Origin: JBFGFX01 sp965232455
GTDB lineage: Bacteria; Pseudomonadota; Gammaproteobacteria; Steroidobacterales; Woeseiaceae
Reading direction: 5' to 3'
Assembly (NCBI GenBank): GCA_965232455.1
Contig: OZ246981.1
Span: 5,270,001 to 5,334,000 of the forward strand
DNA: 64,000 nucleotides
Every line of letters begins with the position of its first letter. Within the stretch, counting starts at the first letter, position 1. Shown one piece after another: positions 52,326 to 61,650 of the stretch. Made by a program: the position numbers and the translations under genes. The notes under the pieces were generated by a model. The model ran no database searches, was not told the origin of the DNA, and worked only from the letters and a program-made list of their open reading frames with translations.

Positions 52326-52379
52326 CCTGAATAATCACGACAACGTGAATAATAATATTCACTCAAACCTGAATAATCA
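52326..52379. promoter_or_regulatory. Repeated TGAATA operator cluster
   Basis: A 12-bp direct repeat CCTGAATAATCA occurs at 52326-52337 and 52368-52379. Between them a 7-bp inverted repeat GTGAATA/TATTCAC lies at 52345-52362. The four TGAATA-type motifs fill the short AT-rich interval between the CPBP protease gene and the ArsR-like regulator gene and are likely bound by that regulator. Confidence 0.68.
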
Positions 52380-52408
52380 AGCGAAATCTCTGAACCATCC
52401 CCAATTCG

Positions 52409-52963
52409 ATGACTGAATCCTATAAAATCAAACACTTAGATCAGCTCCGGCTGCTCACCGATCCGCTCAAGCTCAAGCTCGTACGGGCATTTGCCGAGGG
52501 TGAGAAAACCACCAAACAGGTTGCGGCCGAGCTGGGCGAGAGCACCACGAAGCTGTACAGGCACGTCGATGCGTTACAGGACGCGGGCCTCTTGCTGGTC
52601 GTGAAGGAGACACCGAAACGCGGTACGGTGGAACGCACGTTTCGCGCGGTTGCCCGGAAGTTCGAGGCCGATCGTTCCCTGTTTGCCGAGGGGGGTGGTG
52701 AAGACCGTGCCGGTGCGTTTCGCGACGTGCTGCGGACCGGTGAGGAAGAAATCCTCAGCGCTCTGGCATCGGCTGACGCCGACACCATACCGGAAGAATT
52801 CGTTCTTGCGCGGATTCGTTGCAAACGCTCACCGGAGCGCATCGCCTCGCTCAGGCAGTCGTTGGCCGAGTGGATCGAGTCCGTGCAGGAAGACGAGGAG
52901 GGGGAGACCGACGATCTCGAGGAGTTCGGCGGCTTTATCGCGTTTTACCCGATCGACGACTAA
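52409..52963 (+). CDS. ArsR-like winged-helix regulator, 184 aa
   Basis: The N-terminal about 80 residues form a wHTH (LRLLTDPLKLKLVRAFAEGEKTTKQVAAELGESTTKLYRHVDALQDAGLL) with the ArsR/HTH_20 arrangement. A longer acidic helical C-terminus (about 100-184) could bind a ligand or partner. No metal-binding cysteine motif is visible. It faces the CPBP protease gene across the TGAATA repeats, so autorepression and control of the protease are likely. Confidence 0.82.
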   Translation: MTESYKIKHLDQLRLLTDPLKLKLVRAFAEGEKTTKQVAAELGESTTKLYRHVDALQDAGLLLVVKETPKRGTVERTFRAVARKFEADRSLFAEGGGEDRAGAFRDVLRTGEEEILSALASADADTIPEEFVLARIRCKRSPERIASLRQSLAEWIESVQEDEEGETDDLEEFGGFIAFYPIDD

Positions 52964-53033
52964 CGTCGAGTGAACTTGACGGTACCGCGGTACATCTGGA
53001 TTACTGGAGTCCCATCCCGAGCGAGAAATCGGT

Positions 53034-53612
53034 ATGACAGGTAAAACTCGTCGCAAACCGCGAATCCAGGCGGAGATGCTGGTCGGCGTATCGGCTGTCT
53101 TGATTGGTGTCTGTGCGCTTGCCGTCTCGTTGTATGAGACCAGCCTCATGCGCGAAGAGCAACGCGCCGCGGTCATGCCGCTGATGGAACTCGGCCGCTC
53201 GTATTCTTTAGGCGGCAGTGAGACGTTCAACGACGAATGGCGGCTGTCTTTGCATGCAGAAAACGTAGGCATAGGGCCGGCGCGTATATTGGATTTTCAT
53301 GTCCTGATCGATGGGGTGCCCAAGCCCACCTGGAGCGCTGCGGTACGAACGCTGATCGGCCGGGATATTCCCGTCAGGTATGGACAGTCCACAATCAACG
53401 GCCGCACGATTCCGCCGGACAGGCAGATCACGATGTTCGAGTTGCGTGATACGGAACTGACGGCGGAGATTATCGACGAATTCGACCGCCTCGATTTCCA
53501 GGCCTGTTTTTGTTCGGTTTTCGACGAGTGCTGGACAACGAGCTATTCTACTTTCGGTGCCGCGGCGCCGGTCGAATCCTGCCAGCGTTCCGACAACTCG
53601 TTTCAGGAGTAG
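53034..53612 (+). CDS. Hypothetical single-pass membrane protein, 192 aa
   Basis: A short basic N-terminus precedes one helix (MLVGVSAVLIGVCALAVSLYE, about 15-35), then a charged linker MREEQRAAV and a beta-rich soluble domain with several cysteines near the end (FQACFCSVFDECW). The family is unknown. Its domain plan (anchor, EEQR linker, beta domain) recalls small inner-membrane proteins of unknown function common in marine Gammaproteobacteria. It lies 70 bp downstream of the ArsR-like gene. Confidence 0.6.
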   Translation: MTGKTRRKPRIQAEMLVGVSAVLIGVCALAVSLYETSLMREEQRAAVMPLMELGRSYSLGGSETFNDEWRLSLHAENVGIGPARILDFHVLIDGVPKPTWSAAVRTLIGRDIPVRYGQSTINGRTIPPDRQITMFELRDTELTAEIIDEFDRLDFQACFCSVFDECWTTSYSTFGAAAPVESCQRSDNSFQE

Positions 53613-53648
53613 CGGCTATCCGGAGACCGGCAGGCGTAACAACTACGG

Positions 53649-54257
53649 TCAAGGCTCGATTCGGGCAAGACCGAGGCCCACGCCGGAGCCGACAAAAACG
53701 CATCCCGTAATCCGGTCTCGAATCGTTGCGAATCTGTAAATCATCGGGCGAGCCAGGCCGGCAAAGGCCGCCCACAGCAGATCTCCGACAAAAAGAACGG
53801 CGAGATACACACCGGCGGCCAGCAACAGCTCATGACCGCCCGAACCGGCATCGAGAAACTGCGGAAGAAAAGCGGCGTTGAACAGCAGCGTCTTGGGATT
53901 GATCGTTGCGAGGATCAAACCCTGCCAAAACAAGAGTCCGGCAGGCTGGGTGCTCGGCGATATCTCGGCCGGGTCGGTGCTGTCCCGCCGCCAGGACTGG
54001 ACGCCGAGGTAGATCAAATAGGCGACGCCAAGCCATTTGATCCAGGCCATGGCGGCTGCCGCCACCTCCAGCACCACCGATAAACCGACTAAAACGACGC
54101 TCAGCTGAACGGCAATTCCTGCGGTGGTCCCGAGGACCGTGACGGATCCGAATCGAAACCCGCGCCGTAGCGTATTTGCGACTATCAGAGCGACGTTGGG
54201 GCCTGGAATGGCGACAAGAACGGTCGTCGCCAGAATGAGCGGCACTATGAAGTCCAT
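53649..54257 (-). CDS. LysE/RhtB-family exporter, 202 aa
   Basis: This is a six-helix amino-acid exporter. The family signature PGPNVALIVANTLRRGFRFGSV is at the N-terminus, followed by WIKWLGVAYLIYLGVQSWR and the FLLFNAAFLPQF-type segment. It probably exports amino acids or homoserine-lactone-like compounds; the substrate is unknown. It is convergent with the preceding hypothetical gene (36-bp gap). Confidence 0.87.
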   Translation of the reverse strand: MDFIVPLILATTVLVAIPGPNVALIVANTLRRGFRFGSVTVLGTTAGIAVQLSVVLVGLSVVLEVAAAAMAWIKWLGVAYLIYLGVQSWRRDSTDPAEISPSTQPAGLLFWQGLILATINPKTLLFNAAFLPQFLDAGSGGHELLLAAGVYLAVLFVGDLLWAAFAGLARPMIYRFATIRDRITGCVFVGSGVGLGLARIEP

Positions 54258-54324
54258 GCTTGTCTCGCTACGGTCACAGAAGATTACGCGATTCTAACGA
54301 TTCTCTTCGATTGCCGGCTGATTC

Positions 54325-54996
54325 TTATTGCCGCAGTCGGGACTCGGTGTCCGAGTTCTCCACTCCGGACCAAAGGGCGGTTTCGGTCGCCTTCCACGCA
54401 GCGAGTCCGTTGACGCGTGCGTGCCATTCCTCCAGGTGAGGGAAGTCTGCGAAAGGGAAGCCGGCGACGTGAAAGTAGGTCGTCATTCCGGCCACCGAGA
54501 AATCGGCGATGGACAGCGTACTGCCGGTCAGGTATCTGCGGCTCCCGACGTGTTTGTCCAGGTGCTCCAGCAACGGGCGGAGCTGGGTATTGGCCCAGTC
54601 GGGGGGACGCTCGGGCGCCGGAACCGCTTCGGGTAGAAGTCTATTCCCCACCAGCGGAGCAAGCACCAGCGTGATCGCGGGTTGCCAGTGCGCGGACTCC
54701 CAGAAGAGCCAGCTCGAGATGGCGGCGCGTTCGGCGGCGTCTTTCGACGACAGTTCAAACTCTCCATACGCTTCCGAAACGTACTGAAGGATGGCGTTCG
54801 ACTCGGTCAGCGTACACCGCTCGTCGACCAGCACCGGAATCCTGCCCGCCGGATTCACGGCAAGGAAGGCCGGAGTCTGTCCTTCGCCGCGGTAAACGTT
54901 CACCGGATGAATCTCGGGGTGCAGCCCGAGTTGGTGACAGGCCGCCTGGACCTTGCGTCCATTGGCGGACAGCGGTGTCGTATAAAGTTTGAACAT
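54325..54996 (-). CDS. Glutathione S-transferase, 223 aa
   Basis: I chose ATG 54996, which begins the thioredoxin-like domain MFKLYTTPLSANGRKV; the extra upstream residues are dispensable. The GSH-binding segment PVLVDERCTLTESNAIL carries the conserved Glu-Ser. The C-terminal helical domain includes TLSIADFSVAGMTTY, the N-capping box motif. The class is nearest the phi/theta-like bacterial GSTs. The substrate is unknown. Confidence 0.88.
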   Translation of the reverse strand: MFKLYTTPLSANGRKVQAACHQLGLHPEIHPVNVYRGEGQTPAFLAVNPAGRIPVLVDERCTLTESNAILQYVSEAYGEFELSSKDAAERAAISSWLFWESAHWQPAITLVLAPLVGNRLLPEAVPAPERPPDWANTQLRPLLEHLDKHVGSRRYLTGSTLSIADFSVAGMTTYFHVAGFPFADFPHLEEWHARVNGLAAWKATETALWSGVENSDTESRLRQ

Positions 54997-55115
54997 TCGA
55001 GTCGAGTTCCATGGTGCGCTTGCGGGGAATCGCACTCAGTCTGTAGGTAACGCAGTCGGCATTTTCCCGCTCTTATGCGGACCTCCGGACCAGGACATAG
55101 TTTCTCGAGACGGTA

Positions 55116-56003
55116 TCAATGGTCACCGACGTCCAGGACCCGATCAATGAAGGCTTCGATGACGGGCGCCGTCCTCTCGGCAGGGACCTTATGGCCTTCA
55201 CCCTCGAATATCTCCAGTTGGGCGTCGCCGCCGCGTTTCCGAAGATGCTCCTCGAGGCGTATCGCGTGTGTCACCGGCGTGTTTTCATCCGCCCCGCCAT
55301 GTAACACCAGCGCCGGCACCGGAATACCGCGATCGGTCAGCAACACCGAGCGGTCGATAAACACCTCGTCCGTTATTCCCGCCTCCAGTTCGATATTCGC
55401 GGCGATGTAGATGTACGGCTCCGTGTTCTTGCGCAGCAGGTTTTCGTATTCTGCTTTGACGTCGTAGACGCCGCTTTCGAGGATCACGCCGGCGATTCCC
55501 GTATCACCGGTGGCAACCACGCTGGATGCGACGGCCCCACGGCTACGGCCGTGCAGAAAGACCCGATCGGCATGCACGTTCGGGTGATCGCGCAGCGCCG
55601 CGATCGCGGTGGCAATGGCCTGCTGGCTCAGCGGTCCGCAGAAATCGAGCGGCCCGTCCGTATTTCCGTAGCCGGACTGCGAGACGGCGGCGACCAGGAA
55701 ACCCCGCTGGCGGAACATCTCGAACAGCGGATAGCGCGGCGGGACTTCCAGCATCGCCTTCGCGCCGGGCGCAAAACCCGTGTCCGGTTCCGGCGGCTGG
55801 AACCCATGGACAAACAGCACCGCCGGCCAGGGTCCGTCGCCGCTGTCCGGCGTCTGCCACAGCATTTCGACTTGGCGGCGCTTGTCGGTTATGTCTGCGA
55901 GCACCTCGAACGTCGGTTCCTGGGCGATCGCCGCGGAAGCAAGAACCCAAATGCCGGCGACGGCGCAACCGCGAGATAGAAACCCTGTTTTTTTCGTTCT
56001 CAT
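55116..56003 (-). CDS. Secreted alpha/beta hydrolase, 295 aa
   Basis: I placed the start at ATG 56003 (MRTKK), which has a better-spaced AAGGGGA than ATG 56012, and a signal peptide ending AIAQ follows. Catalytic motifs are LFVHGFQP (oxyanion), HGRSRGA (nucleophile elbow, Ser), HGGADENTP (acid) and GEGHKVPAE (His). It resembles dienelactone-hydrolase-like esterases. It is likely periplasmic. Its start is near the end of the small downstream-on-plus membrane gene on the same strand. Confidence 0.83.
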   Translation of the reverse strand: MRTKKTGFLSRGCAVAGIWVLASAAIAQEPTFEVLADITDKRRQVEMLWQTPDSGDGPWPAVLFVHGFQPPEPDTGFAPGAKAMLEVPPRYPLFEMFRQRGFLVAAVSQSGYGNTDGPLDFCGPLSQQAIATAIAALRDHPNVHADRVFLHGRSRGAVASSVVATGDTGIAGVILESGVYDVKAEYENLLRKNTEPYIYIAANIELEAGITDEVFIDRSVLLTDRGIPVPALVLHGGADENTPVTHAIRLEEHLRKRGGDAQLEIFEGEGHKVPAERTAPVIEAFIDRVLDVGDH

Positions 56004-56038
56004 ATCGACCATTCCCCTTGCGGATTCGGTTTGGAAAC

Positions 56039-56374
56039 TCATTGATAGTGCTCACAGACCATATCGAGCAGTTCGTCGCCCGGGCCCAGCGGAGCTTGCA
56101 CGCAATCGACAGGCACGTTACGCGGCATGTGCCTCCGTCTGCCGATTGCCCGCTGCGCCGTATCCGCGGCTCGAAACGGGGCGTACTCCCCGGCAAGCGT
56201 CCAGCCGTCGCCATTTTGTGTCGTCCCGTTGTTCACCGAATCGATATCGCGGCCGGGCCTCGTCATGTCGATGGATGTCGCCCAGATGGTGCCGTTGATC
56301 ATCGTTGTCGCCCCGAGAAGAAGGACGCCGCCGATGATTCCCAACAGCAGGGTCGGATTTATGTCACTGTCCAT
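56039..56374 (-). CDS. Small membrane protein, 111 aa, unknown
   Basis: ATG 56374 follows CGGAGCACG. One N-terminal helix (LLLGIIGGVLLLGATTMI) is followed by a soluble tail containing two cysteines and a TRPGRD segment. No family is recognised. It ends just before the alpha/beta hydrolase start, so the two may be co-transcribed. Existence is supported by the ribosome-binding site and start geometry rather than by homology. Confidence 0.5.
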   Translation of the reverse strand: MDSDINPTLLLGIIGGVLLLGATTMINGTIWATSIDMTRPGRDIDSVNNGTTQNGDGWTLAGEYAPFRAADTAQRAIGRRRHMPRNVPVDCVQAPLGPGDELLDMVCEHYQ

Positions 56375-56526
56375 GTCGTGCTCCGTAGAATTTTGCGCAG
56401 TGCGTAGACTCGGAAACACGATGCCCGACAGTGAGACCTCAGTCCTGACGATTGGCTGACAAAAAGCGGACTTTTTTGTGAGTTGACCGAAACGGTCGGT
56501 AATTCAGCTGCTTGCGACGTGCCGAC

Positions 56527-58248
56527 TCAAGGACAAGCGAGATCGCGGCGGTAGCCGGCGACGATGTCCGTTGCACCGTGGCCCATTGCTTCGAGCAGAG
56601 GCAGCGCATCGTCCCAGTACGCGCACGCCGCCTCGGCGTCGCCGCGATCCCGTGCGACTTCACCAAGGTTGGCGAGAATGATCGGTCGGATCTCCTCCAG
56701 GCCGATACGTGTCGCGATGTCGAGCGCGCGATCCAGATGGCCGACCGCCGCCGTGTGATCGCCACGCGCTTGTGCGATTCCGCCGAGATTGATGAGGTCG
56801 AACGCGATGGAGCGTTGCCATCCGAGCCGTTCACCCAGGGCAACCGACTGGACTAAATAGGATTCCGCGGTGTCCGGGTCGCCGCGCCGCAGGGCCGTGG
56901 CGCCGAGATTACCGAGCGCAGTGGACTGTCCGGCGAGATCCTGTCGCTGTTTTTGAATCTCCAGGGATCGTTGCAGCACCGCATCCGCGCCGTCGAAATC
57001 GTCCGTAACGGCGAGCACGATACCCAGATGATTGAGCGCCTCCGCCAGGAGATGCGAGTCCTCCACTTCCTCGGCCGCGGCGACCGCCGCGTTGAATCGT
57101 TCGTGCGCGGCATCGTTGTTGCCCTCAACGCGGTCCACCCCGCCTATCTGCAGGAGCGTGAGCACGCGGCGCCGGGTGTTGCGCTCGGAACCGCCCAGGC
57201 GGAGCGAGCCGTTCAGATAACTGCGGGCACCCGCGTAGTCGCCGCGCTGTTTGGCGATTGCACCCAAACCCCGCAACACGTCCGCTTCGAGACCGGCGTC
57301 GGGTTCGAGGTCGAGCGCCGCCTGCAGCATCGCCCACGCATCGTCCTGCTGCCCCGCCCGGAGGTAACTGTGCGCCAGGAGATAAGCATTCTCCGGGTTG
57401 CCGGGCTGCAGGTCATAAGCGGCCCGATAGGCGCGCACCGCTTCGGCGAAGTTGCTGGTGAAGTAAATGGCGCCGGCCTCCCGCCAACTTGCCGCGGCGG
57501 CGGCCTTTGCCTGTTCCGTTGCGCCGGTCTGGTCTTCGGCGACGGCAACGATGGCTGCAGCGGCTTCATCGACGTTTCCCGAGAGCAGAGTATCCAGCGC
57601 GGCCGCTTTGCGTTGATTGCCCGATGCCACAATCGCGCGCAGGGCCTCGTTGATGGTCTGTTCCGACGCCGGGTCGAAACCCTCGCCCGACCTGGCTGCC
57701 TGATTGCGAAGAAGGATCAGGAGCTCATCCACTTTCGCGTCGGTATCCTGGAGGGCCGTCTGGGTTTCCTCGAGAACGTCGAGCGTGTCCTCGCGCGCGA
57801 ACCAGCCCGTTATCTCGCTGACGTTGGCTATCGTCATGAGCAGGCCGCCGAGTATTGCAACCGCAGCGCCAATTCGGATGGACAGGTTGCGTTTTGGGGA
57901 AGCGAGCGGGCCCAGTCCCGGATCACCGGTTACAACCTGGACCTCCGCGTCCAGCCGGTAGCCATGACCGTGTTGCGTTCGAATGATTGCGGGATCGACA
58001 CCACTGTCTTCCAGGACGGCGCGCGCTTTGCGCACTGCCTGCGTCACCGACGACTCGGAGACGACGGTATTCGGCCACAGCTCGTCGATGAGTCTATCTT
58101 TCGACACGACTTCGTGCCGGTGCTCGACGAGATATACCAACATGTCGAAGACCAACGGCGAAACGTCGATACGATTGAGGCCGGATCGAATCTCGCGCTT
58201 GGCCGTGTCGAGTTCGATGCCCTGAAAGCTGTAAGTGGGCTTGGTCAT
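56527..58248 (-). CDS. CadC-type membrane regulator with TPR domain, 573 aa
   Basis: The N-terminal OmpR-like winged helix (about 5-100) contains LVYLVEHRHEVVSKDRLIDELWPNTVVSESSVTQAVRKAR and ends QHGHGYRL, typical of CadC/ToxR-type regulators. One transmembrane helix lies at about 124-142. The periplasmic part is a TPR array (repeated A-x2-DP-type and LGNLG/NLGGIA units). It would sense a periplasmic protein or signal and regulate DNA from the membrane. Target genes cannot be read from the sequence. Confidence 0.85.
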   Translation of the reverse strand: MTKPTYSFQGIELDTAKREIRSGLNRIDVSPLVFDMLVYLVEHRHEVVSKDRLIDELWPNTVVSESSVTQAVRKARAVLEDSGVDPAIIRTQHGHGYRLDAEVQVVTGDPGLGPLASPKRNLSIRIGAAVAILGGLLMTIANVSEITGWFAREDTLDVLEETQTALQDTDAKVDELLILLRNQAARSGEGFDPASEQTINEALRAIVASGNQRKAAALDTLLSGNVDEAAAAIVAVAEDQTGATEQAKAAAAASWREAGAIYFTSNFAEAVRAYRAAYDLQPGNPENAYLLAHSYLRAGQQDDAWAMLQAALDLEPDAGLEADVLRGLGAIAKQRGDYAGARSYLNGSLRLGGSERNTRRRVLTLLQIGGVDRVEGNNDAAHERFNAAVAAAEEVEDSHLLAEALNHLGIVLAVTDDFDGADAVLQRSLEIQKQRQDLAGQSTALGNLGATALRRGDPDTAESYLVQSVALGERLGWQRSIAFDLINLGGIAQARGDHTAAVGHLDRALDIATRIGLEEIRPIILANLGEVARDRGDAEAACAYWDDALPLLEAMGHGATDIVAGYRRDLACP

Positions 58249-58466
58249 TGTTTCTTTTGAAACAGGCGGCGGACGGAAAACATGCGGCCGGAGATTGCCG
58301 AAATGAGCCGTAGTCTGCGGTGAAAGCTACCGCGTTGGCAGGACCGACTCAAGTCGAGGCGGCGTCGGTTCCGATCTTACCTCCGCTGGCGGCGACCGGA
58401 CCGTTTCCGGCCGAGCGCGCCGCAGCATGGAAACCTGCGCGGAACGTCAGCCTTTTTCATTGCAGA

Positions 58467-58934
58467 TCAAGGACGGGTGGCCTCTGGCTCCAATTCTACA
58501 AGCTCGGTATGTCCGAATCCCTTCCGGTAGTCGAGCAGGGAAACCCAGCGCGGATCTACCCGGATGAACGTGAAGTCTTCGGTATCGTCCGGTTCGTAGT
58601 CGGCGGCCTGCGGGAATTTCCGGAACAGCAGTTCGCCGGCCTTCGCCTGCTCGTCGGGACCGGACACGAAATGCGCCGAACCCGTCATGGACAGACTCTC
58701 GATCTCGTCCCAACTGCGGTAGTCGCGATTGATCGTCACCGACACCCGGTTGTCCCGCGCGATGTTTCTGGCTTTTTGCGAATCCTTGGCGGTAAGGAAA
58801 TAGATCGCCAGCCCGTCGTTGACGTAGCTGACGGTGGTCGCCTGAGGACAACCGTCTTCCCGCAGCGTCGCGATGGTCAGATCGTTGACGTCGTCAATGA
58901 TCGATACGATCTCATCCTGCAGTGCCTTGTTCAT
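58467..58934 (-). CDS. PNPOx-like split-barrel flavoprotein, 155 aa
   Basis: This is a single pyridoxamine-5'-phosphate-oxidase-like barrel: DVNDLTIATLREDGCPQATTVSYVNDGLAIYFLT opens the domain, VSVTINRDYRSW is the central strand and VDPRWVSLLDYRKGFGH closes it. It could bind FMN or F420-like cofactors or heme. The substrate is unknown. An open frame extends upstream but reads through the MFS gene in another frame, so it is rejected. Confidence 0.82.
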   Translation of the reverse strand: MNKALQDEIVSIIDDVNDLTIATLREDGCPQATTVSYVNDGLAIYFLTAKDSQKARNIARDNRVSVTINRDYRSWDEIESLSMTGSAHFVSGPDEQAKAGELLFRKFPQAADYEPDDTEDFTFIRVDPRWVSLLDYRKGFGHTELVELEPEATRP

Positions 58935-59062
58935 CGATGCGCTCCTTGTTCTCGCACGGACCCGTTTACGTCGATCCCGATGGAGCATCGACGCTACAGG
59001 CGCGGCAGAGACGGGGACATTCGGACATTCCCGTATCTCGTGGCTGGCATGAATCGTCGGCG

Positions 59063-60427
59063 CTACCGCGACGGCTCCGCCGGGTTTCGCCGGCCCGCGA
59101 CACCGTAACCGATCAGCCCCAGAGCCGAGGTTACGACCATGACCGCAAAAACACCCACCGGCCCCGCCGACTGCAAAGCGCCCACCAGCTGGGCCGCAAC
59201 GGCGCTGACCATCAGCTGGATAAACGAAAAAAGTCCCGATCCCGCGCCGGCATTGTCGCCGGCGGCCGCCAGCATGCCGGCTTGCGCGCCGGGCAGCGCG
59301 ATCCCGGATGCGACGGCGAGTCCGGCCGCCGGGAGAAACAGGGCCAGCGGGTGCAAGGTGGCGCCGGCTACCCAAACCCAGCCGAGCACACAAGCGGTGA
59401 GACCGGCCACGGCGCCGATCAGCGTGAGCGTTTCGTTGGACAACGATTCGCTGTAGCGACCGGCGATCAGGCTGCCGATGAAATAGCCGACCGGCACCAT
59501 CAGGAAGTAGAGGCCGTATACGGTAGCCGGATAACCGAGGATCTCCGACATCAAATAGGGTGCGCCGGCGATGAAGCCGAAGAACGCGGCCTGGCTCAGA
59601 GTGCCGTACGCCAAAAACTTCAGGTACGAGGGATTGGCGAGCACCCGCCGGTAACCCTGCCCGACGGGGCCGCTGTTCGCCAGTGCGGACTCCGGACGCG
59701 TTTCCGGCAGGCGAAGGGCAACGACGACCCACAATCCCGCCGCCACGACCGCAACCGCCGCGAAAATGACCCGCCAGCCTGCGGTGTCGATCAGATAACC
59801 ACCGGCGAGCGGCCCGATCATCGGCGCAAGGGTCATCGCGGCGGTAATGTAGGCCAACACGCCCGCGGCGCGATCGTCGCCGTAGACGTCGCGAACCACG
59901 ACGCGTGCGAGCACAAAACCGGTGCTCGCGCCCATCGCCTGCATTGCGCGTCCCGAGATCACCCATTCGATGCTCGGGCCGAGCGCGCATACCAGACTCC
60001 CGGCCACACCGACCGCGATGCCGCACAACAGCACCGGCCGGCGTCCGAACCGGTCCGCGAGCGAGCCGTAGGCCAGCGACGAGAGGGCCATCGCGACTAT
60101 CGACACAGACAGCGTCAGCTGCGCAACCGATCCAGCGACACCGAATGTTTGCTGTATGGCGGGAATGGCCGGGACGAACGACGACATCGCGAGCGGACCC
60201 AACGCGGTAACCAGCACCAGCGTCAGCAGAAACAGTTTTGACTCCGCCAGTGTCCGGCACGCCGGCGATGGATCATCTCTACACGGCAGATCCGCGAGGT
60301 GGGTGGTGTGTCCACAAGGTCCCGATGCAGCCGCCCGAAGACGTCCGCAGGGATCGTCGTGCGCGTCGACTTCCGACCGATTCTCTGGCGCCGACGGACG
60401 CGGTTTTGTCGATGATTTTTCGTTCAC
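59063..60427 (-). CDS. Bcr/CflA-family MFS drug exporter, 454 aa
   Basis: This is a twelve-helix major facilitator. The family signature GSLADRFGRRPVLLCG lies between helices 2 and 3, and the SGRAMQAMGAS, RVVVRDVYGDD and PLAGGYLID segments match Bcr/CflA. The start is a GTG and the first about 60 residues are hydrophilic and unusually long, so the real start may lie further in. It follows the HtrA-like gene by 7 bp on the same strand, suggesting one envelope-stress transcript. Confidence 0.87.
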   Translation of the reverse strand: MNEKSSTKPRPSAPENRSEVDAHDDPCGRLRAAASGPCGHTTHLADLPCRDDPSPACRTLAESKLFLLTLVLVTALGPLAMSSFVPAIPAIQQTFGVAGSVAQLTLSVSIVAMALSSLAYGSLADRFGRRPVLLCGIAVGVAGSLVCALGPSIEWVISGRAMQAMGASTGFVLARVVVRDVYGDDRAAGVLAYITAAMTLAPMIGPLAGGYLIDTAGWRVIFAAVAVVAAGLWVVVALRLPETRPESALANSGPVGQGYRRVLANPSYLKFLAYGTLSQAAFFGFIAGAPYLMSEILGYPATVYGLYFLMVPVGYFIGSLIAGRYSESLSNETLTLIGAVAGLTACVLGWVWVAGATLHPLALFLPAAGLAVASGIALPGAQAGMLAAAGDNAGAGSGLFSFIQLMVSAVAAQLVGALQSAGPVGVFAVMVVTSALGLIGYGVAGRRNPAEPSR

Positions 60428-60434
60428 GGCCGCG

Positions 60435-61478
60435 TCAGCGCTCTGTTCCCTCGCTCCGTTCCTCAGGTGTGACCGTTACGGTATGTCGACGGCCCTGTGA
60501 GACCAGGTGGACGTCGATCGCCTGGTTGATGCGCTCGGCGCCCAGAGTCCGTAACAAGTCGTCGATGCCGGTGATTGTCTCATCCTCGACGGCCACGATC
60601 ACATCGCCTTCCTTGATCCCCGCGGTCGCTGCCGGACTTTTCGGCTCCACGCCCGCTACCATGGCGGCATGCGATTGATGCAGGCCCGCAATCGGCCCCC
60701 AGCGTTTCGGTATCGGCACGGTTTGCGCCGCAACGCCGATGTAAGCCCGGCGGACGCGACCGTGCCGGATGATTTCACTCAACACAAAGCTGGCGGTGTT
60801 GCTCGCGACCGCAAAACAGATTCCCTGGGCGCCCATGATGACCGCGGTGTTTACGCCGATGATCTCGCCGTTCGAGGCGGCCAGCGGTCCGCCCGAGTTG
60901 CCCGGGTTGAGAGAAGCATCGGTCTGAATCACGTCGTCGATCAACCGGCCGGATTGCGCGCGCAACGAACGGCCCAGCGCGGAAACGATGCCCGCGGTCA
61001 CTGTGGACTCGAAGCCCAACGGGTTGCCGATCGCAATCGCGATCTGGCCGCGCCGGAGTTGCTTCGAGTCGCCGAGTTCCGCATAGGGCAGGGTAGCGGA
61101 ATGATTTGCGCGCAGCAGCGCCAGGTCCGTGTGCGGATCGTTGCCCAGCACCCGCGCCTCGGCGCGCCGGCCATCCGGCAACCCGAGGACTACCGACCTT
61201 GCCTGCTGCACGACGTGACTGTTCGTGACCACCAGTCCGTCCGGAGAAACGACGAACCCGGACCCGGCGCCACCTCGACGACGGCGTTTTCGATCCGGCG
61301 CTGTTTCAACACGAACGACGGCGGGCCCGACTTTTTCGACCACGCCGGCCACCGCGTTCGAGTACGCGTCGATCAGCGGCCCGTCCGGGTTCGACCCGGG
61401 CGGTGCGCCGGGCGGATCGCCCGCGTCGTTGTCGAGCAGGAAGCGTAGTACGTTGTTTTTCATCGGCAGACTCGGCAT
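60435..61478 (-). CDS. HtrA/DegP-like S1C serine protease without obvious signal, 347 aa
   Basis: The catalytic triad is in place: His in TNSHVVQ, Asp in HTDLALL and Ser in NPGNSGGPL. A C-terminal PDZ domain follows (AGVEPKSPAATAGIKEGDVIVAVEDETI). The N-terminus is short and polar with no signal peptide or membrane helix, so a cytoplasmic location or a missed upstream start is possible. It is divergent from the thioredoxin-NhaA gene and adjacent to the MFS exporter gene. Confidence 0.86.
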   Translation of the reverse strand: MPSLPMKNNVLRFLLDNDAGDPPGAPPGSNPDGPLIDAYSNAVAGVVEKVGPAVVRVETAPDRKRRRRGGAGSGFVVSPDGLVVTNSHVVQQARSVVLGLPDGRRAEARVLGNDPHTDLALLRANHSATLPYAELGDSKQLRRGQIAIAIGNPLGFESTVTAGIVSALGRSLRAQSGRLIDDVIQTDASLNPGNSGGPLAASNGEIIGVNTAVIMGAQGICFAVASNTASFVLSEIIRHGRVRRAYIGVAAQTVPIPKRWGPIAGLHQSHAAMVAGVEPKSPAATAGIKEGDVIVAVEDETITGIDDLLRTLGAERINQAIDVHLVSQGRRHTVTVTPEERSEGTER

Positions 61479-61650
61479 GCGAAGAGGTCAATGACAATGG
61501 GGCCGGATAAGGGCGATTTCCAGCCCGATCGGGTGCCGGGCGTTTTACCGCGTGTCCGAGGACCCCTCGGGCAGCCCTTTCGTCGGTAACAACGTCGAAA
61601 CGCCTTGCCGCGTGTTCGACCATCACGAGCCGCCGCCGGCCGCGACAGCG

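Noticed and set aside
58467..60260. 597-codon minus-strand frame spanning the PNPOx-like and MFS genes
   Set aside because: Only its C-terminal 155 codons give a PNPOx-like protein; the rest is an off-frame reading of the MFS transporter.
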